Under the pieces are notes generated by a model. It ran no database searches, had not been told where the DNA came from, and saw nothing but the letters and a program-made list of their open reading frames with translations. This document shows positions 36,962-45,180 of a stretch of 56,860 nt of DNA, piece by piece. This stretch comes from Elusimicrobiota bacterium. GTDB taxonomy: Bacteria > Elusimicrobiota > Elusimicrobia > UBA1565. Location: assembly GCA_016218495.1 (NCBI GenBank), contig JACRDU010000123.1, positions 1 through 56,860 on the forward strand, in the 5' to 3' direction. Numbering within the stretch: position 1 is the first letter of the stretch; every line of letters starts with the position of its first letter. The position numbers were made by a program, and so were the translations under genes.

Positions 36962-37833
36962 CCGTCAAAACTTCGATCCCTCAGGACGAGAAGCTGTCCG
37001 CCGGGCACCTGGCTTGCCAGGGCTGCGGCGCCACGCTGGCGATGCGCTACGCGCTCAAGGGCCTGGGCACGGACACCGTGCTCGTCATCCCGGCCTGCTG
37101 CTGGACCATCCTCGCCGGGCCGGCCCCGCTGATGTCGGTCGGCGTCAACGTCGTGCACTCGCCCTTCGCATGTGCGGCGGCGACCGCCACCGGGGTCAGC
37201 CACGGCCTGCGCGCGCGCGGCAACGAGAAGACCGCCGTGGTGGCCTGGGCGGGGGACGGCGGGACCTTCGACATCGGCATCCAGGCGCTCTCCGGAGCGG
37301 CCGACCGCGACGAGGACATCATCTACGTCTGCTACGACAACGAGGCGTACATGAACACCGGCATCCAGCGCTCGGGCGGCACCCCCGCCGGCGCGTGGAC
37401 GATGACCACCCCCGGCGCCGCCGGGGCCGAGCGCCCGAAGAAGGACCTCGACGCCATCATCGAGGCCCACCACCCGCGCTACATGGCCACGGCCACGCCG
37501 GCCTACCCCGAGGACATGGTGCGCAAGTTCAAGAAGGCGCGCGACATCAAGGGCTTCCGCTTCATCCACATCCTCTCGCCCTGCCCCCCCGGCTGGAAGT
37601 ACGAATCGGACGAGACGGTCATGTTGTCCCGCCTGGCCGTGCAGACCGGGATGTTCCCGATCTACGAGGTCGAGGAAGGCCGCTTCAAGCTGAACGTCCC
37701 CGTCGCCAAGCGCAAGCCCGTCGCCGAGTTCCTGCGGCGGCAGGGGCGCTTCCGCACGATGGGCGAGCCCGAAGTGGCCGCGATCCAGGCCCGCGTCGAC
37801 GCGGCCTGGGACGCCCTGAACAAACGCGCCTGA
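36958..37833 (+). CDS. 2-oxoacid:ferredoxin oxidoreductase, beta subunit
   Basis: 291 aa, GTG start overlapping the alpha stop by 4 bases. ACQGCGATLAMRY (Cys ligands of the proximal [4Fe-4S]), VIPACCWTI, the TPP/Mg motif GDGGTFDIG and its partner YDNEAYMNTGIQRSGGTP. The latter, SGGTP with TMTTP following, is close to pyruvate-type beta subunits. The C-terminus has the usual Cys-containing HILSPCPPGW. Confidence 0.93.
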   Translation: MTVKTSIPQDEKLSAGHLACQGCGATLAMRYALKGLGTDTVLVIPACCWTILAGPAPLMSVGVNVVHSPFACAAATATGVSHGLRARGNEKTAVVAWAGDGGTFDIGIQALSGAADRDEDIIYVCYDNEAYMNTGIQRSGGTPAGAWTMTTPGAAGAERPKKDLDAIIEAHHPRYMATATPAYPEDMVRKFKKARDIKGFRFIHILSPCPPGWKYESDETVMLSRLAVQTGMFPIYEVEEGRFKLNVPVAKRKPVAEFLRRQGRFRTMGEPEVAAIQARVDAAWDALNKRA

Positions 37834-37850
37834 GAGCCTCCGGAGGCCTT

Positions 37851-39023
37851 ATGACCGAGAAGCACCACTGCCCCGATTGCCGCTGGCTGGAGACCCGCGT
37901 CGACCTCGACGACGGGCTCAACTACTCCTGCCAGAAGGGGAACCTCAAGGCGGGCGCGCCCGTGCTGACGCGGACCCCCTGCCGGGACTTCTCCCTCGAT
38001 GAGACCGCGGTCTCGGTCGACCGCAAGGCCTCCCGCTCGGGGCGGACCCCCGCCCACGGGACCCGGGCCAACCCGCCCTACAGCCCGTTCCTCAAGGCGG
38101 CCGACACGGACGGCTTCCGCGCCTTCAACCGCGACGAGAAGGAACTGCGCCCCGTCCCGAAGATCATGGGCGAGCACGAGGCGGTGAAGCGCTTCATCAA
38201 GGACGGCGACTATATCGGCTTCGAGCTCTACGGCACGGTGCGCTGCCCGCTGTCGATCGTCCGCGAGGTGGTTCGCCAGGGGCGCAAGCGCCTGCGCCTG
38301 CTCGGGCAGGGGCTGATCGACGTGGACCTGCTCGTCGCCTCGGGCTGCATCTCCGCGCTCGACCTGGCCTACGTCGGCTACGAGGCCTACGGCCTCTCCC
38401 CGGTGCTGCGCCGCGCGGTGGAGAAGGGCAAGCTCAAGGCGCGCGAATGGTCGAACGGGGCGCTGGCCTGGCGCCTGAAGGCGGCCGGGATGGGCCTGCC
38501 CTTCCTGCCCACGCGCTCGATGCTGGGCTCGGACACCCTCAAGTCCAGCGGCGTGCGCACGATGCGCGACCCCTACACCGGCATCCAGGTCGCCCTGCTG
38601 CCCGCGCTGCAGCTCGACTGCGCCGTCATCCACGTCCACCGCGCCGACGTCAACGGCAACTGCCAGATCGACGGCATCACCGGGTTCGCGCCCGACATCG
38701 CGCGGGCGGCCAAGCGCCTGATCGTCACGGCCGAGGAGATCGTCGACGAGGCGGTCATCCGGCGCACGCCGGAACGGACCATCATCCCGTTCTACCTGGT
38801 CGACGCCGTCGTCCATGCGCCCTTCGGCGCGCACCCCGGCGAGACCTGCGGCCTCTACCGCCGGGACGAGGAGCACATCAAGGCATACCTGAAGGCCATC
38901 GCCACCGAGGAAGGGACGCGCGCCTTCCTCGACGAGTGGGTCAACGGCCTGCCCGACCATATGGCCTACCGGCGCAAGGTGGGCCTGGACCGGCTGGAGG
39001 GACTGCGCCATGCCCGCCCTTGA
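37851..39023 (+). CDS. CoA-transferase subunit A (glutaconate type) with N-terminal Cys-rich extension
   Basis: 390 aa. The core (from about residue 95) is family I CoA-transferase alpha, close to glutaconate CoA-transferase A: EWSNGALAWRLKAAGMGLPF, RSMLGSDTL, HVHRADVNGNCQIDGI. Before it are about 90 extra residues with C7, C10, C27 and C44 (CPDC first), a likely zinc or iron site. It probably moves CoA between an acyl-CoA made by the oxidoreductase and a carboxylic acid. SD CGGAGG before the ATG; 17 bases after the beta stop. Overlaps subunit B by 14 bases. Confidence 0.82.
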   Translation: MTEKHHCPDCRWLETRVDLDDGLNYSCQKGNLKAGAPVLTRTPCRDFSLDETAVSVDRKASRSGRTPAHGTRANPPYSPFLKAADTDGFRAFNRDEKELRPVPKIMGEHEAVKRFIKDGDYIGFELYGTVRCPLSIVREVVRQGRKRLRLLGQGLIDVDLLVASGCISALDLAYVGYEAYGLSPVLRRAVEKGKLKAREWSNGALAWRLKAAGMGLPFLPTRSMLGSDTLKSSGVRTMRDPYTGIQVALLPALQLDCAVIHVHRADVNGNCQIDGITGFAPDIARAAKRLIVTAEEIVDEAVIRRTPERTIIPFYLVDAVVHAPFGAHPGETCGLYRRDEEHIKAYLKAIATEEGTRAFLDEWVNGLPDHMAYRRKVGLDRLEGLRHARP

Positions 39024-39777
39024 AGTCAGCGCAGTCGAGACGCTCATCGTCTCCGCCGCACGCCTCATGACCGGCCGCACGACCGTGTTCGTCGGGACCG
39101 GCCTGCCGATGCTGGCGGCCGCGCTGGCCAAGAAGACCTGCGCGCCGGACCTGGTCTGCATCTTCGAGTTCGGCGGCATCGGCTCCCCCCTCGACCACCT
39201 GCCGCTCGGCGTGGGCGAGGCGCGGACCTTCGAGCGCGCTTACGCGGCGGAGGGCCTGACAGGTATAATGGAGACCGCTCAAAGGGGCCTGATCATGGAC
39301 GGGTTCCTGGGCGGGGCGCAGGTGGACCCGTGGGGGAACCTCAACACCACGGTCATCGGCGCCCACGACGACCCCAAGGTCCGTCTGCCCGGCTCGGGCG
39401 GGGCCAACGACGTGGGGTCGCTGGTCTGGCGGACGATCATCCTTATGCGGCACGAGAAGAAGCGCTTCGTCGAGAACGTCGACTTCATCACCACCCCGGG
39501 CTACCTCGACGGCCCCGGGGCGCGCGAGCGCGCCGGGCTGGCGCCGGACACCGGGCCGCACCGCCTGGTGACCGACCTGGCCGTCTTCGACTTCCCGCCG
39601 GAGACCCGGCGCGCGCGGCTCGTCGCGCTGCAGCCGGGGGTCGCCGAGACGCAGGTGCGCGCCGAGACCGGCTTCTCGTTCCCCGTCCTGCCGGCCCTTG
39701 AGCGCCTGCCGGCCCCGACCCCGCACGAACTCTCGCTGCTGCGAGACACCATCGACCCGGAGAAGGTCTTCCTATGA
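39010..39777 (+). CDS. CoA-transferase subunit B (glutaconate type)
   Basis: 255 aa. Pairs with the preceding subunit. VFVGTGLPMLAAALAKKTCA, the active-site Glu region CIFEFGGIG, LPGSGGANDV and FITTPGYLDGPGARE are typical of GctB-like proteins. The Glu in FEFGG is in the position of the nucleophile that forms the glutamyl-CoA intermediate; assignment by eye. The TGA overlaps the transketolase-like ATG. Confidence 0.82.
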   Translation: MPALEVSAVETLIVSAARLMTGRTTVFVGTGLPMLAAALAKKTCAPDLVCIFEFGGIGSPLDHLPLGVGEARTFERAYAAEGLTGIMETAQRGLIMDGFLGGAQVDPWGNLNTTVIGAHDDPKVRLPGSGGANDVGSLVWRTIILMRHEKKRFVENVDFITTPGYLDGPGARERAGLAPDTGPHRLVTDLAVFDFPPETRRARLVALQPGVAETQVRAETGFSFPVLPALERLPAPTPHELSLLRDTIDPEKVFL

Positions 39778-42122
39778 ACAGAGAAGAAATCCGCGCCGCC
39801 GCCGCCCTTGAAGCGGCTCCCTTCCGTTTCCGCCTGCGCCCGCGCAAGGGCGTCTTCGAGCGCGCCGCGCGCGAGGCGGCCCCCGACGCCGCGATGTACG
39901 AGGCGCTCGACGCCGTCTACCGGTCGCTGTGCGCCACGCTCTACAACTTCGCCTCCTCCGGCCACCCCGGGGGCAGCATCTCCTCGGGCAAGACCGTGGC
40001 GGCGCTGCTCTTCGAGACGATGGCCTACGACGTCTCCGAGCCCTGGGCCCCGCACGCCGACGCCATCGTCTACGCCGCCGGCCACAAGGCCATGGGCCTC
40101 TACGCCATGTGGGCGCTGCGCGACGAACTGGTCCGCATCGGGGAGCCCGGCCTGCTGCCCTCCGACCCCGCGCACCGCCTGCGCCTCGAGGACCTGCTGG
40201 GCTTCCGGCGCAACCCCACCCAGCCCACCCCCCTCTTCAAGCAGTTCAAGTCGAAGGCCCTGGACGGGCACCCGTCGCCCAGCACGCCGTTCGTCCCCTT
40301 CGCCACCGGCGCCAGCGGCGTGGGTCTGGGCGGAGCCGTCGGCTACGCGCTCTCGGCCACCGACTCCTACGGGCCCGGCGGGCCGCTGGTCCATGTCATC
40401 GAAGGGGAAGGCGGCCTGACCCCGGGCCGCGTCCAGGAGGCGCTGGCCGGGGCCGCCACCGCCGGCCTCGAGCGCCTGATCCTCCACGTCGATTGGAACC
40501 AGGCCTCCATCGACTCCGACCGGGTCTGCCCCGCGGACGGCAAGCCCGGGGACTATGTCCAGTGGAACCCGCTGGAGCTGCTGCGCCTGCACGACTTCAA
40601 TGTCATCTTCGTCCCCAACGGCCACGACGCCGGGCACGTCCATGCCGGCATCCGCAAGGCGCTGTCATTGTCGACCGGCGTCCCCACCGCCGTCGTCTAC
40701 AAGACGGTGAAGGGCTGGCACTACGGCATCGAGGGGAAGAAGTCACACGGCGCCGGACACGGGATGTGCTCGCCGGCCTATTACGATGCGGTGAAGCCCT
40801 TCGAGGAGCAATTCGGAGCCCTGCCGCGGCTGACGCCCGCCAAGGACCTCGTCTCGGTGGAGAAGGCCTACTGGGACACCTTGCTGGCCTTCCGCTCCGC
40901 CCTGGAAGCCAAGCCCGAGCTGGCGCGCTGGGCCGCCGCCCGGGTGCGCGGCTCCGCCGAGCGCCTGCGCCGGGCCAATCGGGGCCCGCGCAAGGACGCC
41001 CCCCGCCTGGAGCTCTTGACCTCGACCGCCTTCGACCCGGCCAAGCCGCCGCCCGCGCTGGTCTTCGAGCCGGGGAAGGCTGTCTCCACGCGCGCCGCCC
41101 TGGGCGAGACCCTGGGCCACCTCAACCGCTGGACCAAGGGCGCCTTCATCGGCACGGCGGCGGACCTCTCCGAATCTACCAGCCTGGCGCCGCTGGCCAA
41201 GGGGTTCCCCCCCGGGAACTATCACGCCGGGCAGAACCCCGGGGCCCGCATCGTCAACGTCGGCGGGATCTGCGAGGACGGCATGGGCTGCGTGATGGCC
41301 GGCGTCTCCTCTTTCGGGACCCACATCGGCGTGTCGAGCTCCTACTCCGCCTTCATCGCCGCGCTGGAGCACGTCGCGGCGCGCCTGCACTGCATCGGCC
41401 AGCACGCCCGCAGGCATGTGGACGGCAAGCCCTACCGGACCTGGATCATGGTCAACGCCCACGCCGGCCCCATGACGGGAGAGGACGGCCCCACGCACGC
41501 CGACCCGCAGTCTCTGCAGCTCATCCAGGAGAACTTCGCGCAGGGCACCGCCATCACCCTGACGCCCTGGGACCCGGCCGAGCTCTGGCCGCTCCTCGTG
41601 GCCGGGCTCAACGCGCGCCCGGCCCTGCTGGCCCCCTTCGTCACGCGCCCGGCCCTGCCCATGCTGGACCGCCGCGCGGCGGGCCTCCCCGGGCCGGCGG
41701 CCGCCGTGCAGGGCGTCTACGCCCTGCGCCGCTCCTCGAAGAAGGCCACGGTCTTCATCCAGGGCTGCGCGGCCGGCTCGGTGTTCATGAAGGACGTGCT
41801 GCCCCTGCTCGACAAGGAGAAGGTGGAGCTCAACGCCTTCTATGTTGCGAGCTCGGAGCTCTTCGACCTGCAGACCAAGGCCGAGCGGGACGCCATCGTC
41901 CCCGAGGTCCTGACCGCGCATGCGATGGCGCTCTCCGACTTCACGGTGCCGACCTTCCGGCGCTGGGTCCGGACCGACGCGGGCACCGAAGCGTCGCTCC
42001 ACCCCCTCAAGTCCCACGGCTACCTGGGCTCGGGCACCTGGGACGCGGTGGTGCGCGAGGCCGGCCTCTACGGCGAGGCGCAGTTCGAGGCCGTCAGGGC
42101 CTGGGCGAAGACGGCCGGCTGA
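39774..42122 (+). CDS. Transketolase-like TPP enzyme, divergent
   Basis: 782 aa, longer than transketolases (about 660). TPP domain marks: SGHPGGSISSGK, AAGHKAMGLYAMW, then EGEGGLTPGRVQEAL and DWNQASID, the Mg/TPP motif with Glu in place of the middle Asp of GDG. Pyrimidine domain: GGICEDGMGCVMAG (catalytic Glu as in GVREFGM) and VNAHAGPMTGEDGPTHADP. These keep the main catalytic residues, so it should be active. Substrate loops differ from classical enzymes. Coupled to the CoA-transferase genes, it may make or use a ketol linked to that pathway. A pyruvate dehydrogenase E1-like role is possible but no E2 or E3 is present. Confidence 0.75.
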   Translation: MNREEIRAAAALEAAPFRFRLRPRKGVFERAAREAAPDAAMYEALDAVYRSLCATLYNFASSGHPGGSISSGKTVAALLFETMAYDVSEPWAPHADAIVYAAGHKAMGLYAMWALRDELVRIGEPGLLPSDPAHRLRLEDLLGFRRNPTQPTPLFKQFKSKALDGHPSPSTPFVPFATGASGVGLGGAVGYALSATDSYGPGGPLVHVIEGEGGLTPGRVQEALAGAATAGLERLILHVDWNQASIDSDRVCPADGKPGDYVQWNPLELLRLHDFNVIFVPNGHDAGHVHAGIRKALSLSTGVPTAVVYKTVKGWHYGIEGKKSHGAGHGMCSPAYYDAVKPFEEQFGALPRLTPAKDLVSVEKAYWDTLLAFRSALEAKPELARWAAARVRGSAERLRRANRGPRKDAPRLELLTSTAFDPAKPPPALVFEPGKAVSTRAALGETLGHLNRWTKGAFIGTAADLSESTSLAPLAKGFPPGNYHAGQNPGARIVNVGGICEDGMGCVMAGVSSFGTHIGVSSSYSAFIAALEHVAARLHCIGQHARRHVDGKPYRTWIMVNAHAGPMTGEDGPTHADPQSLQLIQENFAQGTAITLTPWDPAELWPLLVAGLNARPALLAPFVTRPALPMLDRRAAGLPGPAAAVQGVYALRRSSKKATVFIQGCAAGSVFMKDVLPLLDKEKVELNAFYVASSELFDLQTKAERDAIVPEVLTAHAMALSDFTVPTFRRWVRTDAGTEASLHPLKSHGYLGSGTWDAVVREAGLYGEAQFEAVRAWAKTAG

Positions 42123-42233
42123 GGCCGCCCGCTCGGCATTATCCCGGGCCTTAAGGCCTGTGGAACAAGAGGACCTGCGCCCCTCTGTTGGTTCCCCGCC
42201 CCCTTGGGCTACCATGGGGTGTCCGGAGGTCCC

Positions 42234-42785
42234 ATGAAAACATTAGCGCCGTTTCTTCTGCTCCTGCTGTCGTCCCTGCCGGCCGGCGTCGAGGCCGGCT
42301 CGCTGGAAGGCCTCAGGGCCGGCCTGCAGCTCCCCGCATTCACGGCCGACCTCCCGCAGATGCGGGCCCTGGCGGCCAAGGGACCCAGGATAGCAGGGGC
42401 CGAAGTCGCTCCCCAGCCTCCCGCCGTGCTCTCCTGCGCCGAGGACCCCGGGGCCAGGCTCTGCCGCGAGGCGGACCACCTCTCGGACCTCTTCGACTAC
42501 ACCTGCACCGGAACGGCCTGCATCGCGCTCTGGCGCATGCAGAGCCGGGGCCTCGAAGAGCTCTACGGCCTCTACGGCAGGCATGTGAAGCCCGAGCAGA
42601 AGGTCGAAAAGGAGATGGGCAAGAAGTTCGAGTCCCTGGCCAAGGACATCTGCAGGATGTCCTTCACGGGCGCCGAGGAGTCCATGTACGAGCTGGTCAT
42701 CCAGATCAACCTGACCATGCCCAAGCTCAAGAGCCTGCAGGAACGGGCCGGCATCGAGAAGCCCCGGCACTGCACCTTCCGCTAA
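42234..42785 (+). CDS. Small secreted Cys-containing protein
   Basis: 183 aa, no family recognised. SD GGAGG before the ATG at 42234. Signal peptide MKTLAPFLLLLLSSLPAGVEA. The mature part has Cys pairs near residue 65 (LSCAEDPGARLCREAD) and residue 87 (YTCTGTACIALW), then helices (EKEMGKKFESLAKDICRM, IQINLTMPKLKSLQERAG) and a final Cys. Even Cys number fits disulfides in the periplasm. It is followed at once by the strong terminator. The 111-base gap before it holds only a GGCCTTAAGGCC palindrome. Confidence 0.6.
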   Translation: MKTLAPFLLLLLSSLPAGVEAGSLEGLRAGLQLPAFTADLPQMRALAAKGPRIAGAEVAPQPPAVLSCAEDPGARLCREADHLSDLFDYTCTGTACIALWRMQSRGLEELYGLYGRHVKPEQKVEKEMGKKFESLAKDICRMSFTGAEESMYELVIQINLTMPKLKSLQERAGIEKPRHCTFR

Positions 42786-42800
42786 GGGCCCCCCGCATTC

Positions 42801-42841
42801 GGCGAAAAGGCCCCCCGCGCGGTGCGGGGGGCCTTTTCGCC
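42801..42841. terminator. Bidirectional intrinsic terminator
   Basis: A perfect 18-base stem (GGCGAAAAGGCCCCCCGC paired with its complement) around a 5-base loop GCGGT, with T-rich and A-rich arms (CCTTTTCGCC). It lies between two convergent genes and should stop transcription both ways. Confidence 0.85.
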
Positions 42842-42857
42842 GTTCGGCCGGCAGCGG

Positions 42858-44438
42858 CTACTTCCCGGCGAGGACCTTCTCGGCCTCTTCCTTATCGACG
42901 TCCATCACGTACTGGATCCCGCTGATGTCGGCGGCGGTCCGGGTGAGGGCGCAGATGTCGTCGCGCTTGATATGCTCGAGCGAGAACTTCCGCGCTCCGG
43001 CCATCAGTTGGCGCATCCCCTGCGCGCAGCGCGTCAGGTAGGAGTAGACCCCGATGGCCCCGGCGGGGAGCCTGTCGAAGTCCTTGCCGAGCATCTGGCG
43101 AAGATGTCCGGCCTCGACGAAGACCTCGTCGATCGACTTCCCGAAGCGCTCCACGAACACCGGCGGCGTGCCCTGCTCGAGCTTCTTGCCGATGGTCTTG
43201 GCGACCATCGCCGCCGTCAGGGGGGCGCGCGCCATCTCGATGAGCTTGACGTACGGCGCGCCCATCGCGAGGCCCTTGAACCAGGAGTCCTCGAACACGA
43301 AGCCGCTGGCGACGGCGATCGGCGGGACGTACTCCCCCCGCTTGGCGAGCGTGTCGCAGTACTTCCACATCAGCGAGAACATCTCCACGGGCGGCAAGCC
43401 CCACTCGTTCATCATCTTCCAGGGGCTCATCCCGGTCCCGCCCCCCGCGGCGTCGACGGTCAGCAGGTCGAGCTTGGCCATGGAGGCGTACTTCACGGCG
43501 CGGGCCAGGTCGACCGGCCGGTAGGCTCCGGTCTTGAGCTGGATCCACTTGGCGCCGGCCTTGCGCAGCTCGGCGACGCGCTTCATGAATGACTCCTCGC
43601 TCACCATCCCGACGCGGGAATGGCGCTCGAACTCGGTGAAGGTGCCCTTCTCGAAGGCGGCGATGACCGCCTTGTCGTACGGGTCCGGGAGGACGACATA
43701 GCCCCGGTCCTTGAGGAGCTGGGCCTTCTTGAGCTGCTTGATCTTCACTTCGCCGCCGATGTCCTTGGCGCCCTGCCCCCATTTCAGCTCGACCGCCTTC
43801 ACGCCGAGCTTCTCGATGGAGTATTCCTGGATGCCCAGGCGGGTATCCTCGACGTTGGCCTGGATGACGACGGCGCCGTAGCCGCCGCGCTGCCAGTCCC
43901 TGAACAGCTTCACCCGCCGCGCGAGCTCCGGGCTGTCGACGACGCGGCCCTTCACGATCTTGGACTCGGGGTCCATGCCGACGACGTTCTCGCCGACGGT
44001 GAGCACGACCCCGGCCACGGCCGCGCCGGCCGCCAGGCCTTCCCAGTTGTTGGCCGCGATGTTCGTGGAGCCCATGCCTCCGAACACGATCGGGAGCTTC
44101 ACCTTGATCCCCGTGCCGGCGCCGTACCTCGTCTCCAGGTTCACGTTCGGGAAGATGGCCTTGTCGGAGTCCTCCGGCATCCCGTGGGCGCCGACGCAGG
44201 AGCCCATGATGTTGAAGTGCGACATATCGACCGGATAGCGCTTCTCGGCGGCGGTGGTGATCATCCCGAACGGCTGGGGATAGATGACCTCGTGGGAGCG
44301 TATGGCCGAACGGCCCACCTCGCACATGCCGATACAGCCGTCCACGCAGGTGGCGCAGAGGCCGCTGATGCAGACCGAGCCCTCGGTCCGGTTCTTCGTG
44401 AGCGTCGCCGCGCTGGCGTTCTGTTTGATCAAACTCAT
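42858..44438 (-). CDS. FMN-binding glutamate synthase-like protein
   Basis: 526 aa, matching the FMN-containing central domain of glutamate synthase (GltB/GltS domain 2) without the glutaminase domain: LPIVFGGMGSTNIAANNWEGLA, IQLKTGAYRPVDLARAVKYA, LLTVDAAGGGTGMSPWKMM. The N-terminus has an unusual Cys cluster CISGLCATCVDGCIGMCE, probably an iron-sulfur site. The normal [3Fe-4S] loop near the C-terminus appears to be reduced to one Cys (YLTRCAQGM). Probably part of an NAD(P)H-linked flavoprotein complex with the upstream diaphorase subunits. Alternative start codons upstream lie inside the previous gene. Confidence 0.8.
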   Translation of the reverse strand: MSLIKQNASAATLTKNRTEGSVCISGLCATCVDGCIGMCEVGRSAIRSHEVIYPQPFGMITTAAEKRYPVDMSHFNIMGSCVGAHGMPEDSDKAIFPNVNLETRYGAGTGIKVKLPIVFGGMGSTNIAANNWEGLAAGAAVAGVVLTVGENVVGMDPESKIVKGRVVDSPELARRVKLFRDWQRGGYGAVVIQANVEDTRLGIQEYSIEKLGVKAVELKWGQGAKDIGGEVKIKQLKKAQLLKDRGYVVLPDPYDKAVIAAFEKGTFTEFERHSRVGMVSEESFMKRVAELRKAGAKWIQLKTGAYRPVDLARAVKYASMAKLDLLTVDAAGGGTGMSPWKMMNEWGLPPVEMFSLMWKYCDTLAKRGEYVPPIAVASGFVFEDSWFKGLAMGAPYVKLIEMARAPLTAAMVAKTIGKKLEQGTPPVFVERFGKSIDEVFVEAGHLRQMLGKDFDRLPAGAIGVYSYLTRCAQGMRQLMAGARKFSLEHIKRDDICALTRTAADISGIQYVMDVDKEEAEKVLAGK

Positions 44439-44439
44439 C

Positions 44440-45180
44440 CTATTTCCCTCCCACAGTGACTTTCGCCGGCTCCGGCGCGCAGAACAAGGATGCGGCCGTC
44501 TTCTTCTCTTCGCGCACGCAGGTCCCGCAGTCCCCCGCGGCCCCCATGTAGCACGTGTAATCCTCGAAAACATCGCTGCAGGTGGGCGCCATGCTGCCGC
44601 ACCGTCCGCAGACCTCGGTGGGGGCGTCCGGCCCCTGGCAGCGCAAGGTGCAGATCGGGCACACGTACATGCACCCGCCGCAGCGGCGGCATGCCGCCGA
44701 CGGCTTGTCGAACGGCGTGTTGATCGTAAGGCTCTGCCCGCGCCCGAGGAAGCCGATCGCCGAGCCCGTCATCTGCTCGTCGCACATGCGCACGCACCGG
44801 CCGCACAGGATGCAGTCGTCATGGCGCGGCTTGAACCGCATCTCCTCCATGCGGTACTTGGCCGCGAGGTCCTGGAGCTCCTTCGAGCCGGAGCAGGCCC
44901 CGAGCATCAGCTCGATCACCATCCGCCGGGTCTTGATGACCCATTTGGAGTTCGTGCGGACCTTCAGGCCCTCTTCGACCGGATAGGTGCAGGAGGTGAC
45001 CAGCCTCGACCGGGTGCCCGCCCCGACCTCCACGATGCAGAGGCGGCAGCCGCCCCAGGGGGTGAGCCCCTCCATGTGGCACAGCGTGGGAACCTCGATC
45101 CCGAGGTGGCGCGCCGCGTCGAGCAGGGTGTCGCCGCGCTCGGCGTCCAAATCCAGCCCGTCAATGGTTACGCGTGGCAT
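44440..45180 (-). CDS. HoxU/NuoG-N-like iron-sulfur subunit with Cys-rich tail
   Basis: 246 aa. N-terminal plant-type [2Fe-2S] domain (TLCHMEGLTPWGGCRLC, VTSC), His/Cys-type region, CILCGRCVRMCDE, and a ferredoxin motif CRRCGGCMYVCP. The last 60 residues contain about eight more Cys (CGRCGSM, PTCSD, DYTC, DCGTC), more than a typical HoxU or NuoG N-terminus. It carries electrons between the HoxF-like flavoprotein and a partner. 13-base overlap with hoxF-like gene upstream, one base before the FMN protein gene. Confidence 0.85.
   Translation of the reverse strand: MPRVTIDGLDLDAERGDTLLDAARHLGIEVPTLCHMEGLTPWGGCRLCIVEVGAGTRSRLVTSCTYPVEEGLKVRTNSKWVIKTRRMVIELMLGACSGSKELQDLAAKYRMEEMRFKPRHDDCILCGRCVRMCDEQMTGSAIGFLGRGQSLTINTPFDKPSAACRRCGGCMYVCPICTLRCQGPDAPTEVCGRCGSMAPTCSDVFEDYTCYMGAAGDCGTCVREEKKTAASLFCAPEPAKVTVGGK

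Noticed and set aside
42147-42158. GGCCTTAAGGCC palindrome in the gap before the small secreted protein
   Set aside because: A 12-base palindrome without promoter or operator context can occur by chance.
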